Program-made: the position numbers and the translations under genes | Notes under the pieces: generated by a model | Told to the model about the DNA's origin: nothing | The model's database searches: none | The model's input: the letters and a program-made list of their open reading frames with translations, nothing else | Part shown: positions 1-8,117 of the stretch, one piece after another | How the letters are laid out: every line of letters begins with the position of its first letter | Position numbering within the stretch: the first letter of the stretch is position 1 | NCBI GenBank assembly: GCA_037445555.1 | Contig: JBBIKG010000015.1 | Coordinates: forward strand, 14,040-78,039 | Reading direction: 5' to 3' | Origin: JAAYJT01 sp037445555 | GTDB taxonomy: Bacteria; Bacteroidota; Bacteroidia; Bacteroidales; JAAYJT01 | Length of the DNA stretch: 64,000 nt

Positions 1-692
1 TTTTTGGCGAAAAGTACGGCGAGACTGTCAGGGCGATCGGTTTTGGCGAATCACTTGAACTCTGCGGCGGCACCCACGTCGCTTCAACAGGGCAAATAGG
101 CATTTTTAAAATCATTTCAGAAGGTGCAATCGCGGCGGGAATCCGGCGTATCGAAGCACTTACGGGCACGCAGGCCGAAGAACATATTGAACAAAAGCTG
201 GCTGCCCTTAGGCAGATAGGCGAAATGGTAAAAAACACCACCGACCCTGTAAAAGCAGTAGCCAGTCAGATTGAACATTCAGATCAGTGGCAGAAGAAGG
301 TTGATGAATTAAGCCACAAGCTGGCCCATGTGCAAAAAGAACATCTGCTTGCCACCGCACAAATGGTTGGAAAATTCCGTCTCATTGCATCACGCACTGA
401 TCTTGATCCCCAGACTATCAAGGATATGGCTCATATGCTGCGGCTGAATCAGCAGCGACTTGTAATGGCGCTGGCTTCGATCAAAGACGGTAAAGTCAAT
501 TTAAGTCTTTTCATCAGTGATGACATCGTTAAAGATCATTTACTGAATGCCGGTACTTTGGTGCGTGAGCTGGCCAGAGAAATAGATGGAGGGGGGGGCG
601 GTCAGCCATATTTTGCAACTGCAGGCGGAAAAAAACCTGAAGGCATTGATACGGTTTTCAAAAGGCTCAAAGAGCTCGTTGCCGGTCTTTAA
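1..692 (+). CDS. alaS: alanyl-tRNA synthetase, C-terminal part (5' end outside window)
   Basis: This is the 3' part of alanyl-tRNA synthetase, which charges tRNA-Ala and hydrolyses mischarged Ser/Gly-tRNA. Reading from base 3, about 229 residues are visible. They open with the second half of the editing domain, whose zinc-site motif CGGTHV is at about residues 21-26. A coiled-coil linker follows (about residues 75-135), then the C-Ala domain ending in the typical glycine run GGGGG and an AGG motif. That run is encoded by a homopolymeric G tract near 588-598 with no visible frame break. The catalytic and tRNA-recognition domains lie upstream of the window. The assignment is firm. Confidence 0.95.
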   Translation, partial: FGEKYGETVRAIGFGESLELCGGTHVASTGQIGIFKIISEGAIAAGIRRIEALTGTQAEEHIEQKLAALRQIGEMVKNTTDPVKAVASQIEHSDQWQKKVDELSHKLAHVQKEHLLATAQMVGKFRLIASRTDLDPQTIKDMAHMLRLNQQRLVMALASIKDGKVNLSLFISDDIVKDHLLNAGTLVRELAREIDGGGGGQPYFATAGGKKPEGIDTVFKRLKELVAGL

Positions 693-833
693 AGTTGCGC
701 CCAGTTCTTTTCTTCAAGGCGGACATTATCATCAACCAAACGGTCAAAACATTTTTCCAGACTGTTTGTTTATCGTTTCACAGCAAACGTGTGTCGAGCA
801 TACCTGTTTCAAAAAATTGAAATTCGCCCTGGA

Positions 834-1715
834 ATGGTTCATTATTCAATCAACGACCTGGAAAAAATTACCGGTATTAAAGCCCACACCTTGCGTATCT
901 GGGAAAAGCGATACGACATTGTCTCTCCGGATCGTACCGCAACTAATTTTCGCCTCTACAGCGATGAGGACCTCAAAAGGCTGCTTAATATTTCTTTCCT
1001 GAACAGATATGGATACAAGATTTCTTTCATTTCAAAGCTTTCATCCGGTGAGCTGAACGAGCTGGTGCGAAAGATTGCCGAAGATGTGACGGACCAGGAA
1101 AGCCAGTTGGAAAACCTCATGGTGGCAATGATTGAGCTGGATGAAAACAAGTTTGATAAAATTCTCTCCAGTGCAATTATTAAAATGGGTTTTGAAAACA
1201 CCATAACTCGCATTATTTTTCCTTTTCTGGAGAAAATAGGTTTGCTTTGGCAGATTGGATCCATAAATCCTGCCCACGAGCATTTCATCACCCATCTTAT
1301 TCGTCAGAAACTCATTATCGCCATCGACGGAGCCCTGCCACCCAAAATCAGCGACCCGAAAACGTTTATTCTTTTTCTGCCTCCTGACGAATTCCACGAG
1401 TTAAGCCTGCTGTACTATTACTATATTCTTAAACTCCTTGGGCATTCTGTCATTTACCTGGGACAATCCATCCCAATCAAGCATTTGGACACCGTAACCC
1501 AAATAAGGCCAGTAGATTATGTATTGACGGCTATTACCTCATCATTATCCTCCCAAGACTATATTAACCTTATATCAATACTGTCAGGGGAGTTTCGTCA
1601 GCAAACAGTCTTTATTACAGGTTACCAGGTAAGGGAGCATGATATTGCAATGCCCCCGAATGTAATCAGGATTGATGGGGCCGACCAATTGAAACAACTC
1701 CTCGGGAGCACATAG
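834..1715 (+). CDS. MerR-family regulator with B12-binding domain (CarH/LitR-like)
   Basis: A 293-residue transcription factor. Residues 1-75 form a MerR winged helix-turn-helix (YSINDLEKITGIKAHTLRIW). The middle helical domain carries the cobalamin-cap pattern WxxGxxxxAxEH (LWQIGSINPAHEH, about residue 142). The C-terminal third looks like a Rossmann B12-binding domain with E-F-H-E-L-S, close to the E-x-H-x-x-G signature; the lower-ligand His is kept and the last Gly is Ser. In the CarH/LitR family adenosylcobalamin makes DNA binding light-sensitive, usually controlling carotenoid or stress genes; applying that here is inference. I chose ATG 834 because upstream in-frame codons add only unrelated residues. 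The next gene is an ECF sigma factor, the partnership seen in LitR/LitS systems. No carotenoid genes are in the window. Confidence 0.8.
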   Translation: MVHYSINDLEKITGIKAHTLRIWEKRYDIVSPDRTATNFRLYSDEDLKRLLNISFLNRYGYKISFISKLSSGELNELVRKIAEDVTDQESQLENLMVAMIELDENKFDKILSSAIIKMGFENTITRIIFPFLEKIGLLWQIGSINPAHEHFITHLIRQKLIIAIDGALPPKISDPKTFILFLPPDEFHELSLLYYYYILKLLGHSVIYLGQSIPIKHLDTVTQIRPVDYVLTAITSSLSSQDYINLISILSGEFRQQTVFITGYQVREHDIAMPPNVIRIDGADQLKQLLGST

Positions 1716-2059
1716 TTTGCCGGCAGCCAGCCTGCCAAAATTTCCGGATTTCTCCACCTCGTATTTCCCGATTGCTTAGCCAGGCATTTTGTCATGGTCG
1801 AGGGGAATTTTGTGATCAAGATATTATATTGATATACAATTATGTATTGATATATTCAAAATTGGCTTGTTTATAGAGCACGATATTTGATTATACATTT
1901 TAAATCCGGTCTAAATAATAACAATTCGGAAGATTGTTCTTTTCAATTCTTTTTTAAGGATTATTTAACATATATTTAACATCTTATATATATTGTTTTT
2001 TAATTTTATGTTTAATTTTGCAACGTTATCATTAAACAATAACCCAAAAACCCACCATC
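1716..2059. promoter_or_regulatory. AT-rich control region with direct repeats upstream of the ECF sigma gene
   Basis: A 344-bp gene-free region, strongly AT-rich from about 1820. It holds two copies of TATTGATATA (1827-1836 and 1845-1854) flanking the inverted pair ATACA/TGTAT (1834-1838, 1843-1847). Further down are tandem 11-bp-pitch repeats at 1951-1983: TTTTTAAGGAT, TATTTAACATA, TATTTAACATC, with the core TTTAA in all three and ATTTAACAT exact in the last two. These end about 10 bp before the likely -33 element. I infer operator sites for the neighbouring MerR-type regulator. Confidence 0.5.
1993..2020 (+). promoter_or_regulatory. Bacteroidota-type promoter of the ECF sigma gene
   Basis: The -7 element TAATTTTG (2013-2020) matches TAnnTTTG exactly. 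A TTG (1993-1995) sits 17 bp upstream as a partial -33 element. Transcription would start near 2027, about 33 nt before the ATG at 2060. Confidence 0.6.
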
Positions 2060-2566
2060 ATGACAGCCATCGAATTTAACAACCAGCTCATAAGCTTGCA
2101 CAACAGCCTTCGCTATTTTGCCAGCACTCTTACCAGCAGCCGCGAAGAAGCCGATGACCTGATCCAGGACACCTATCTGAAAGCGCTCCTGAACCGTGAT
2201 AAATTTGCTGAAGACACCAATCTTAAGGCATGGACATATACCATTATGAAAAATACGTTCATTAACAATTACCGCCGCAATACAAAAGCCAACACCATTG
2301 TTGATTCAACCAAGGACTTATACTTCCTGAACATATCGCGCAAAGACGAAAATTTTCAACCTGAGGGTGTAATAGCCACAGAGGAAATCAATGCCAGCAT
2401 AGGCCAGCTTGACGAAGAACAGCGGTTGCCATTCGAAATGCATACGGCCGGTTATAAATACAAAGAAATAGCGGAGGAGTTGAACCTGTCCATCGGCACC
2501 GTGAAAAGCCGGATATTTTTCACCCGTAAAAAACTGATGCAGGCACTTAAAGACTACCAGAATTAA
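2060..2566 (+). CDS. ECF-type RNA polymerase sigma factor
   Basis: A 168-residue sigma-70 family protein with region 2 at residues 10-80 (EEADDLIQDTYLKAL, then LKAWTYTIMKNTFINNYRR) and region 4 at about 110-165 (YKYKEIAEELNLSIGTVKSR, the helix-turn-helix that reads the -35 region). There is no region 3, which places it in the extracytoplasmic-function class. No anti-sigma gene follows; the gene ends in an intrinsic terminator and the next gene is convergent, so it appears monocistronic. Its nearest regulator is the upstream B12-binding MerR protein, whose likely operator repeats precede its promoter. I infer a light-, cobalamin- or redox-responsive regulon by analogy with LitR/LitS; the target genes are not in view. 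Confidence 0.9.
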   Translation: MTAIEFNNQLISLHNSLRYFASTLTSSREEADDLIQDTYLKALLNRDKFAEDTNLKAWTYTIMKNTFINNYRRNTKANTIVDSTKDLYFLNISRKDENFQPEGVIATEEINASIGQLDEEQRLPFEMHTAGYKYKEIAEELNLSIGTVKSRIFFTRKKLMQALKDYQN

Positions 2567-2587
2567 ACTCTCTTCTTTAATAAAACC

Positions 2588-2610
2588 ACCGGGGCAACCC
2601 GGTTTTTTTT
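2588..2610 (+). terminator. Intrinsic terminator after the ECF sigma gene
   Basis: Stem ACCGGG/CCCGGT (2588-2593 with 2598-2603), tetraloop GCAA, and an eight-T run. It begins 21 nt after the sigma gene stop codon. Confidence 0.85.
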
Positions 2611-2620
2611 GCCTGCTGCT

Positions 2621-3547
2621 TCAATCGCCGCTTTTTATTGAATACCTTAGATTTAGCATAACGATGGAAAATAGCAGCACCGCTGCGCTGACCCACTGCA
2701 CAAGTGTAAGCTGGTGACGGTTGAAAATGTAATCAAACAAGATGGCCGATAGCGGGAAGCAGAGCTCGCACATGGTAGCCACAATCGCCTTAACCCTCCT
2801 CAGTCCGTAGTAGTAAAGAAAGATAGCACCACTGCCGGTGGTGACGGCTATCAATAAGAAAATCAGCCAGTTCATCTGGGTGGTCATGTGCCACTGGGCC
2901 AAACTTCCCGTAAATAGAACGACACCGCCCATGATAAGAGTTGTGAATGCGTAGCGATAAAAGGTGGCCGTATGAAAAGGAATCCTCAGCAACACTTTCT
3001 TGCTGAATACCGTACTACTACCGAATGAAAATGCAGCCAGCAAGGCAAGCAGGGACGCATAGGTAAGATTATTACCCACGTCGACATCCGGAAGCTTAAA
3101 TCCAAAAGTTAGCGTATAGCCTGAAAGGATGGCCAGTGCAGCCCAAGCATAGAATCCTCGGCGGGGTTTTTCGCCCAGGAGCAAAGCAGCTAGTGCGATG
3201 GCAAAAATCGGTTGAAGTTTTTGCAGCAGCACCACAATGGTCAGCTTTTTAAATTCGACAAGAAAAAGCGCCTTCACAATGGCCAGTGTACCGATCGCTC
3301 CTCCGAACAGGGCTACCAGAAACAAAAAAAGAAAATCGCTTCGCGAAAATGTTGCAAGATGCCTAAACTGCTTATTAAGCACAACGCTCATAAAAACGAA
3401 AGGAATCAGATGCAGTATAAATACTACATAATCCACTTTCAGGTTGTAAAGGTTAGGGGTGAGTACTACCCCATCGAACCCCCACATGACAGCGGAGGCG
3501 CACACGGCCACAGCGCCCGCAACCAACGTTTTTCTGCTGCTTTCCAT
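2621..3547 (-). CDS. EamA/DMT-superfamily transporter
   Basis: A 308-residue inner-membrane protein with about ten hydrophobic segments in two tandem EamA-type halves (roughly residues 10-145 and 160-300). The second half has the common loop motif LLGEKPRR at the end of the first repeat and an acidic/aromatic segment before the last helices. DMT proteins export or import small metabolites; the substrate cannot be read from sequence. It begins 17 bp downstream of the stop of the membrane-anchored protein at 3565-4089, so the two probably form one transcript. The gene converges on the ECF sigma gene. Confidence 0.85.
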   Translation of the reverse strand: MESSRKTLVAGAVAVCASAVMWGFDGVVLTPNLYNLKVDYVVFILHLIPFVFMSVVLNKQFRHLATFSRSDFLFLFLVALFGGAIGTLAIVKALFLVEFKKLTIVVLLQKLQPIFAIALAALLLGEKPRRGFYAWAALAILSGYTLTFGFKLPDVDVGNNLTYASLLALLAAFSFGSSTVFSKKVLLRIPFHTATFYRYAFTTLIMGGVVLFTGSLAQWHMTTQMNWLIFLLIAVTTGSGAIFLYYYGLRRVKAIVATMCELCFPLSAILFDYIFNRHQLTLVQWVSAAVLLFSIVMLNLRYSIKSGD

Positions 3548-3564
3548 GAAATATATGTCGGGGT

Positions 3565-4089
3565 CTAGTTATATAAACTGTTTACTTCACTCTTCAACAG
3601 GTCGATGGCAGTATGGAGGTAGTTTTTTGAACTTTCCCGGGCTTGTTCAAGTATGGCATTTGCAAGCTCGAATGCAGGCGCATCGGATTCAACATTTCCT
3701 GCTCCGATATTGATCAAACGCACCTGATCCTCAACAGCCACCTTAACGGCCTCCCACGCCGGTGCGGAAATATAGGTTTGCTGAGATAGGTTGTGGTTAT
3801 ATTCCTCACGGATGGTCTGCAGTAGCGCTGAATGCATCTGGCCGGCATTTGATGAAGTACCGCCAATCCTTAGCAGCAAGTTGTTCAAACTAATACGTTC
3901 CAACAGCAAAATGACCCGTTCATATGCCTGTAGCCGAACTCCTAACACAGTTTTGCTTTTTTCCACTGCGAGCATCGCGAGGCGTTTTTGTTGCTCGTTT
4001 TCAAAATATTTCCGCGAAAGAAAAAAAACGATGATCCCCAGCGTAAGCCAGGGGAGTATGGAGCGAATAAGTTCAATGATGGTAAACAT
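3565..4089 (-). CDS. conserved membrane-anchored protein of unknown function
   Basis: A 174-residue protein with a single N-terminal membrane helix (about residues 6-24, IRSILPWLTLGIIVFFLS), then a basic helical stretch and a soluble helical domain containing LGVRLQAYERVILLLERIS and EEYNHNLSQQTYIS. I recognise this arrangement as typical of a small family restricted to Bacteroidota, but no function is known to me. It is first in a two-gene unit with the DMT transporter. It faces the aminotransferase gene across a 162-bp divergent promoter region. Confidence 0.7.
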   Translation of the reverse strand: MFTIIELIRSILPWLTLGIIVFFLSRKYFENEQQKRLAMLAVEKSKTVLGVRLQAYERVILLLERISLNNLLLRIGGTSSNAGQMHSALLQTIREEYNHNLSQQTYISAPAWEAVKVAVEDQVRLINIGAGNVESDAPAFELANAILEQARESSKNYLHTAIDLLKSEVNSLYN

Positions 4090-4218
4090 GGTTACTCTTT
4101 AAAGTAAGTTACAAGCGGGTGCAAATATCAGAAAATAACGTGAGCTTACACAGCTATCCTTCCGGCACATATTCAAATTAATTACATTTGGCGCATGTAG
4201 TCCAATATTCATTTTTTC

Positions 4219-4226
4219 TACATTTG
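4219..4226 (+). promoter_or_regulatory. -7 promoter element upstream of the aminotransferase
   Basis: TACATTTG matches TAnnTTTG and lies 26 bp before the ATG at 4252. A second identical TACATTTG occurs at 4183-4190, so two start sites are possible. No clear -33 element accompanies either. Confidence 0.5.
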
Positions 4227-4251
4227 CCAGGCAATCCCTATCATCCAACAT

Positions 4252-5460
4252 ATGATCACAATCACACTTTCTGACCGTATCAATGCACTTGCCGAGAGCG
4301 AAACCCTAGCTATGACGCGAAAAAGCAGGGAACTTAAAGCCCAGGGACACGATGTCATCAATTTGAGCATTGGCGAACCCGACTTTAACACTCCTGACTT
4401 CATAAAGGAAGCCGCCAAGGCAGCACTCGATGACAACTTCACACATTATTCCCCCGTTTCGGGCTACCAAGAGCTAAGAGAAGCCATTTGCCACAAACTC
4501 AAACGCGATAACGGGCTGGAATATAAACCTAACCAGGTGGTGGTATCAACAGGTGCCAAACAGTCGATAGCCAACGCCATGATGGTAATGCTGAATAAAG
4601 GCGACGAGGTAATCATACCCACGCCCTATTGGGTTTCGTACAAAGAAATTGTCAAGCTTTCAGAAGCCAGCCCGGTTTTTATCCATACAAATCTTGAAAC
4701 TGACTATAAAATTACCGCACAGCAACTTGAGGATGCTATTACTCCGAAAAGCAGGATTTTAATTTTCAGCAGCCCCTGTAATCCATCAGGTTCAGTATAT
4801 ACCGCTGAGGAATTGCACGCATTGGCCAGGGTTCTTGAAAAGCATCCTCGCATATTTATTATCTCCGACGAAATCTATGAGCTTATTAATTTCATCGGTA
4901 AACATCACAGCATTGCCAGTTTTGAATTTATTAAGGATCGGGTTATCCTCATCAACGGCGTATCCAAAGGTTTTGCCATGACCGGCTGGCGGCTTGGCTT
5001 TATGGCAGCCGATGCCATGATTGCTCAAGCCTGCGATAAACTTCAGGGACAAGTCACCTCCGGAACTTGTTCGATTTCGCAACGGGCATCTATAGCTGCC
5101 ATGATGGCTGATCCGGCCACATGCAAAGACATTATTGAAATGAAAGCGGCATTTCAATCGCGGCGTGATCTTATTCTAAGTTTGCTTGGACATATTCCCG
5201 GCCTGCGCGTAAACGTGCCTCTGGGAGCCTTCTATGTGTTTGCCGACGCCAGTGCTTACTTTAACAAAACGGATGGCGAGCGTGTGATTGCCGACAGCGA
5301 GACATTGTGTGATTATCTGCTGTGCATAGCTCACGTAGCCCTTGTTCCAGGATCAGCATTCGGTAATCCGAACTGCATTCGTCTTTCGTATGCTGCCTCT
5401 GCCGAAACTCTCGTCAAAGCCATGGATCGTATTTCGGCAGCATTGAACAACCTGAAGTAG
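4252..5460 (+). CDS. pyridoxal-phosphate-dependent aspartate-type aminotransferase
   Basis: A 402-residue class I/II (fold-type I, subgroup I-gamma) aminotransferase. Visible family motifs are GEPDFNTPDFI near residue 40, SSPCNPSGSVY near 182 (the conserved N-P-x-G turn), SDEIYE near 207 (Asp contacting the pyridine nitrogen) and SKGFAMTGWRLGF near 240, where Lys is the Schiff-base residue. A C-terminal R-L-S-Y contributes the substrate-carboxylate arginine. It most likely transfers amino groups between aspartate and 2-oxoglutarate, though some relatives use prephenate or aromatic substrates. Length is normal. The next gene follows after 31 bp on the same strand. Confidence 0.88.
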   Translation: MITITLSDRINALAESETLAMTRKSRELKAQGHDVINLSIGEPDFNTPDFIKEAAKAALDDNFTHYSPVSGYQELREAICHKLKRDNGLEYKPNQVVVSTGAKQSIANAMMVMLNKGDEVIIPTPYWVSYKEIVKLSEASPVFIHTNLETDYKITAQQLEDAITPKSRILIFSSPCNPSGSVYTAEELHALARVLEKHPRIFIISDEIYELINFIGKHHSIASFEFIKDRVILINGVSKGFAMTGWRLGFMAADAMIAQACDKLQGQVTSGTCSISQRASIAAMMADPATCKDIIEMKAAFQSRRDLILSLLGHIPGLRVNVPLGAFYVFADASAYFNKTDGERVIADSETLCDYLLCIAHVALVPGSAFGNPNCIRLSYAASAETLVKAMDRISAALNNLK

Positions 5461-5491
5461 TAACGTGTTATCCTGTTGCAAGTAATAGCCC

Positions 5492-6508
5492 GTGTCAGAC
5501 ATAAAAAAAATCGCTCCCTTATTTGATGCCATTGCTTCGCGGTCGGTGCTCATCATTGGCGATGTGATGATTGATGCCTACCTGTGGGGGAAAGTGGATC
5601 GGATCTCACCTGAAGCCCCGGTTCCTATCGTGTCGATTACCCGGCGCGAAAGCCTGTTGGGTGGGGCTGCCAATGTGGCACTAAACATCAAGAGCCTGGA
5701 GGCTATCCCTTATCTGTGTTCAGTGGTGGGAAACGATGCACGCGGCGAAGAATTTATTGAGCTTCTCAAGGCCGAGAATATCTCTCCGGTAGGGATTATT
5801 AAGAGTGATTATCGCAAAACTACGGTCAAATTCAGGATACTTGGTAATAACACACAACTTCTGAGGGTTGACGAAGAAAACGATCATGACCTTAGCGCAA
5901 GCGAAAGCAAGATGCTTATCGACAAGGTTATCAATACGCTTGATCTTAAGCCAATTGATGTTATTATATTGCAGGACTACAACAAGGGGGTGCTTTCGCC
6001 TTCGGTAATAGACCAGGTGTTGCGATTGGCTGCCGAAAGGAATATACGTGTTGTGGTTGATCCCAAAAAAAGAAATTTTGACCGTTATATCGGAGTCACT
6101 TTGTTTAAGCCCAACCTCAAAGAGATTCGCGAAGGAATGAGAATGGAGTTAGTTCCGGGCGATGCAGCACAGCTGGAGAAAGCGGTCTCACACCTTCAGC
6201 AGCAATTACAAGCCGAGATGATACTGGTTACGCTGGGCGAAAAAGGCATGATGCTGAGACATCAAACTGACGGGTATTATACCCTTCATGCCGAGCCGGC
6301 TCACAAACGTCATATTGCCGATGTTTCAGGCGCAGGCGACACCGTGATCAGTGTGGTGGCTGTATGCCTGGCTGCAGGGGCGGATACAGCCCAAATGGTT
6401 TTTCTGGCCAACCTTGCCGGAAGCATTGTGTGTGAGTACGCAGGTGTCGTGCCGGTTGACAAAAACCGTCTGATGAAGGAGGCAATTGCCCTTTCGCAAA
6501 CGCATTGA
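5492..6508 (+). CDS. rfaE1: D-glycero-beta-D-manno-heptose-7-phosphate kinase (PfkB family)
   Basis: A 338-residue PfkB-family kinase matching the N-terminal kinase half of HldE/RfaE. It has VLIIGDVMIDAYLWG, the characteristic RISPEAPVP-V segment and LLGGAANVA near the start, and the ATP/anion-hole signature DVSGAGDTVI near residue 275 with its catalytic Asp. It phosphorylates heptose-7-phosphate at C1 in ADP-heptose synthesis for lipopolysaccharide. The adenylyltransferase half is absent, as in species with separate kinase and transferase genes. The start is GTG at 5492; the next in-frame ATG would delete the conserved first beta strand. The gene ends 13 bp before the menaquinone methyltransferase start. 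Confidence 0.85.
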   Translation: MSDIKKIAPLFDAIASRSVLIIGDVMIDAYLWGKVDRISPEAPVPIVSITRRESLLGGAANVALNIKSLEAIPYLCSVVGNDARGEEFIELLKAENISPVGIIKSDYRKTTVKFRILGNNTQLLRVDEENDHDLSASESKMLIDKVINTLDLKPIDVIILQDYNKGVLSPSVIDQVLRLAAERNIRVVVDPKKRNFDRYIGVTLFKPNLKEIREGMRMELVPGDAAQLEKAVSHLQQQLQAEMILVTLGEKGMMLRHQTDGYYTLHAEPAHKRHIADVSGAGDTVISVVAVCLAAGADTAQMVFLANLAGSIVCEYAGVVPVDKNRLMKEAIALSQTH

Positions 6509-6521
6509 CATTCAGTCTCAT

Positions 6522-7250
6522 ATGCTCCATACGAAAGCTGGCAAGAAAGAAGCTGTAAGGAAAATGTTCGACCACATTGCTCCTCGTTACGACATGCTGA
6601 ACCATGTCTTATCTGCGGGTATTGACAGGAGCTGGCGCAAAAAACTGGTGAAAGAAGTCGCTGATCGGCATCCGAAACACATCCTGGATGTAGCTACCGG
6701 AACCGCTGATCTGGCTGTGGCACTTGCAGCATTGCAACCCATATCTGTCACCGGAATAGATATTTCTGAGAACATGATTGAGCTTGGGCAGAAAAAGGTT
6801 CAGAGCAAAAATCTCAGTAAGGTTATACGCCTGATGGTTGCTGATTCGGAACAATTGCCTTTCAGCGATAGCAGTTTCGACCTGGCCACGGTGGCATTTG
6901 GTGTTCGCAACTTTGAAAACCTCGAGAAGGGGCTTTCAGAAATTTTCAGGGTCATCCGTGAGGGCGGCTCATTGGCTGTTCTTGAGTTCTCTATTCCCGA
7001 AAGATTTCCTGTCAGACAGCTTTACCTTTTCTACTTCAGGGCTATTTTACCGTTGATCGGCCGGATAGCCAGCCGCAATGAAACCGCCTACAGCTATCTG
7101 CCGGCATCGGTGAGGGAGTTTGCTTATGGCAAACGGTTTGAAAACCTGTTGCTGGCCTCGGGGTTTCAAAGTGCACGGAGCATATCATTAAGTTTGGGAA
7201 TTGCAACCTTGTATATAGCACAGAAGTTAGGCAAGCCCTCAGATAAATAA
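6522..7250 (+). CDS. ubiE: demethylmenaquinone methyltransferase
   Basis: A 242-residue class I SAM-dependent methyltransferase (UbiE/MenG) doing the final C-methylation of menaquinone. Motif I is LDVATGTADLA at about residue 50; downstream is the UbiE signature FGVRNFENLEKGLSEIFRV, then VLEFSIP. I start it at ATG 6522 (MLHTKAGKK); an upstream in-frame TTG would overlap the kinase stop. The product serves respiratory quinone synthesis. It precedes a PorT homologue, a synteny familiar in Bacteroidota. Confidence 0.93.
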   Translation: MLHTKAGKKEAVRKMFDHIAPRYDMLNHVLSAGIDRSWRKKLVKEVADRHPKHILDVATGTADLAVALAALQPISVTGIDISENMIELGQKKVQSKNLSKVIRLMVADSEQLPFSDSSFDLATVAFGVRNFENLEKGLSEIFRVIREGGSLAVLEFSIPERFPVRQLYLFYFRAILPLIGRIASRNETAYSYLPASVREFAYGKRFENLLLASGFQSARSISLSLGIATLYIAQKLGKPSDK

Positions 7251-7294
7251 TAATTCAGAGTGTATAGCGTTATTGTGCCAGTCAACCGAAATTC

Positions 7295-8071
7295 ATGATT
7301 TGCAAACGATTTTTCCCCGCAAAGACCTTTTTCTTAGTCCTGACCATTCTCATCGGGATGGAGGCATCGGCCCAAAAGCGCAAGCCTTATCACCTTCCCT
7401 ACTACGATAATGCCCCTTACCATTTCGGGTTCCTGCTGGGATATAACCGAATGAACTTTACGGTTGATCATGCCACAGGTTTTGAGACGATTGTGTACAC
7501 ACCTCCGTTCTCGAGCGAATTGCCTGCCGCAGCCACCTCTGCCATGGTCAGAAGCATCTATGCTTCGCCCAGTCATGGGTTCAACATTGGCATAGTATCC
7601 GACCTACACTTGGGCGAGTTGTTTAACCTGCGTTTTACGCCCACCTTGTCGTTTGGACAGCGAAGCCTCAACTTCCGGGTTGAAACAAAGCCGAGTGGGG
7701 AAGTACCTGTTGAATTACCGGACATTTTCATCACTTTCGTTGACTTTCCGCTTTACCTGAAGTATAAGTCGGTGAGGCTTAACAACATGCGTAATTACCT
7801 GATTGGCGGGGTTAAGTACTCAATTGACCTGACATCAAAGAACAAGCGCGTTGATTTTCTTAAGCTATACCGAAACGATGTTTATCTCGACCTCGGAACC
7901 GGCTTCGACTTCTACACCGAGTATTTTAAGTTCGGAGTTGAGCTTAAAATGTCCTATGGCCTGAGAAACCTCATAAACCGTGAAGGTGCAGCTGCTGATG
8001 ATTTTCTTTTCATAAACAGTATCGATGCATTGCGGTCGAAGATTTTTATGCTTACATTTACATTCGAATAA
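7295..8071 (+). CDS. porT: PorT-family outer-membrane protein (type IX secretion)
   Basis: A 258-residue protein with a Sec signal peptide (residues 1-26, hydrophobic TFFLVLTILIGM, cleavage near ASAQ). After a short basic linker come alternating amphipathic strands of an 8- to 10-stranded beta-barrel, ending in aromatic F-T-F-E like a barrel closing strand. Size, motifs such as FGFLLGYN and FPLYLKYKS, and position directly after ubiE fit PorT, an accessory protein of the type IX secretion/gliding apparatus. No T9SS core gene or cargo C-terminal domain is in this window, so the system is inferred to be elsewhere in the genome. Confidence 0.78.
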   Translation: MICKRFFPAKTFFLVLTILIGMEASAQKRKPYHLPYYDNAPYHFGFLLGYNRMNFTVDHATGFETIVYTPPFSSELPAAATSAMVRSIYASPSHGFNIGIVSDLHLGELFNLRFTPTLSFGQRSLNFRVETKPSGEVPVELPDIFITFVDFPLYLKYKSVRLNNMRNYLIGGVKYSIDLTSKNKRVDFLKLYRNDVYLDLGTGFDFYTEYFKFGVELKMSYGLRNLINREGAAADDFLFINSIDALRSKIFMLTFTFE

Positions 8072-8117
8072 TGGTTTTTGGCCGACCATGAATCTTGAGA
8101 TATTCATTTGATCTGTT

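Noticed and set aside
588..598. G-homopolymer in alaS as a phase-variable frameshift site
   Set aside because: It encodes the conserved Gly run of the C-Ala domain and the frame is intact; a single window cannot show variation.
586..1002. A 138-codon plus-strand frame between alaS and the MerR gene
   Set aside because: It overlaps the ends of two well-supported genes in another frame and has no recognisable motif.
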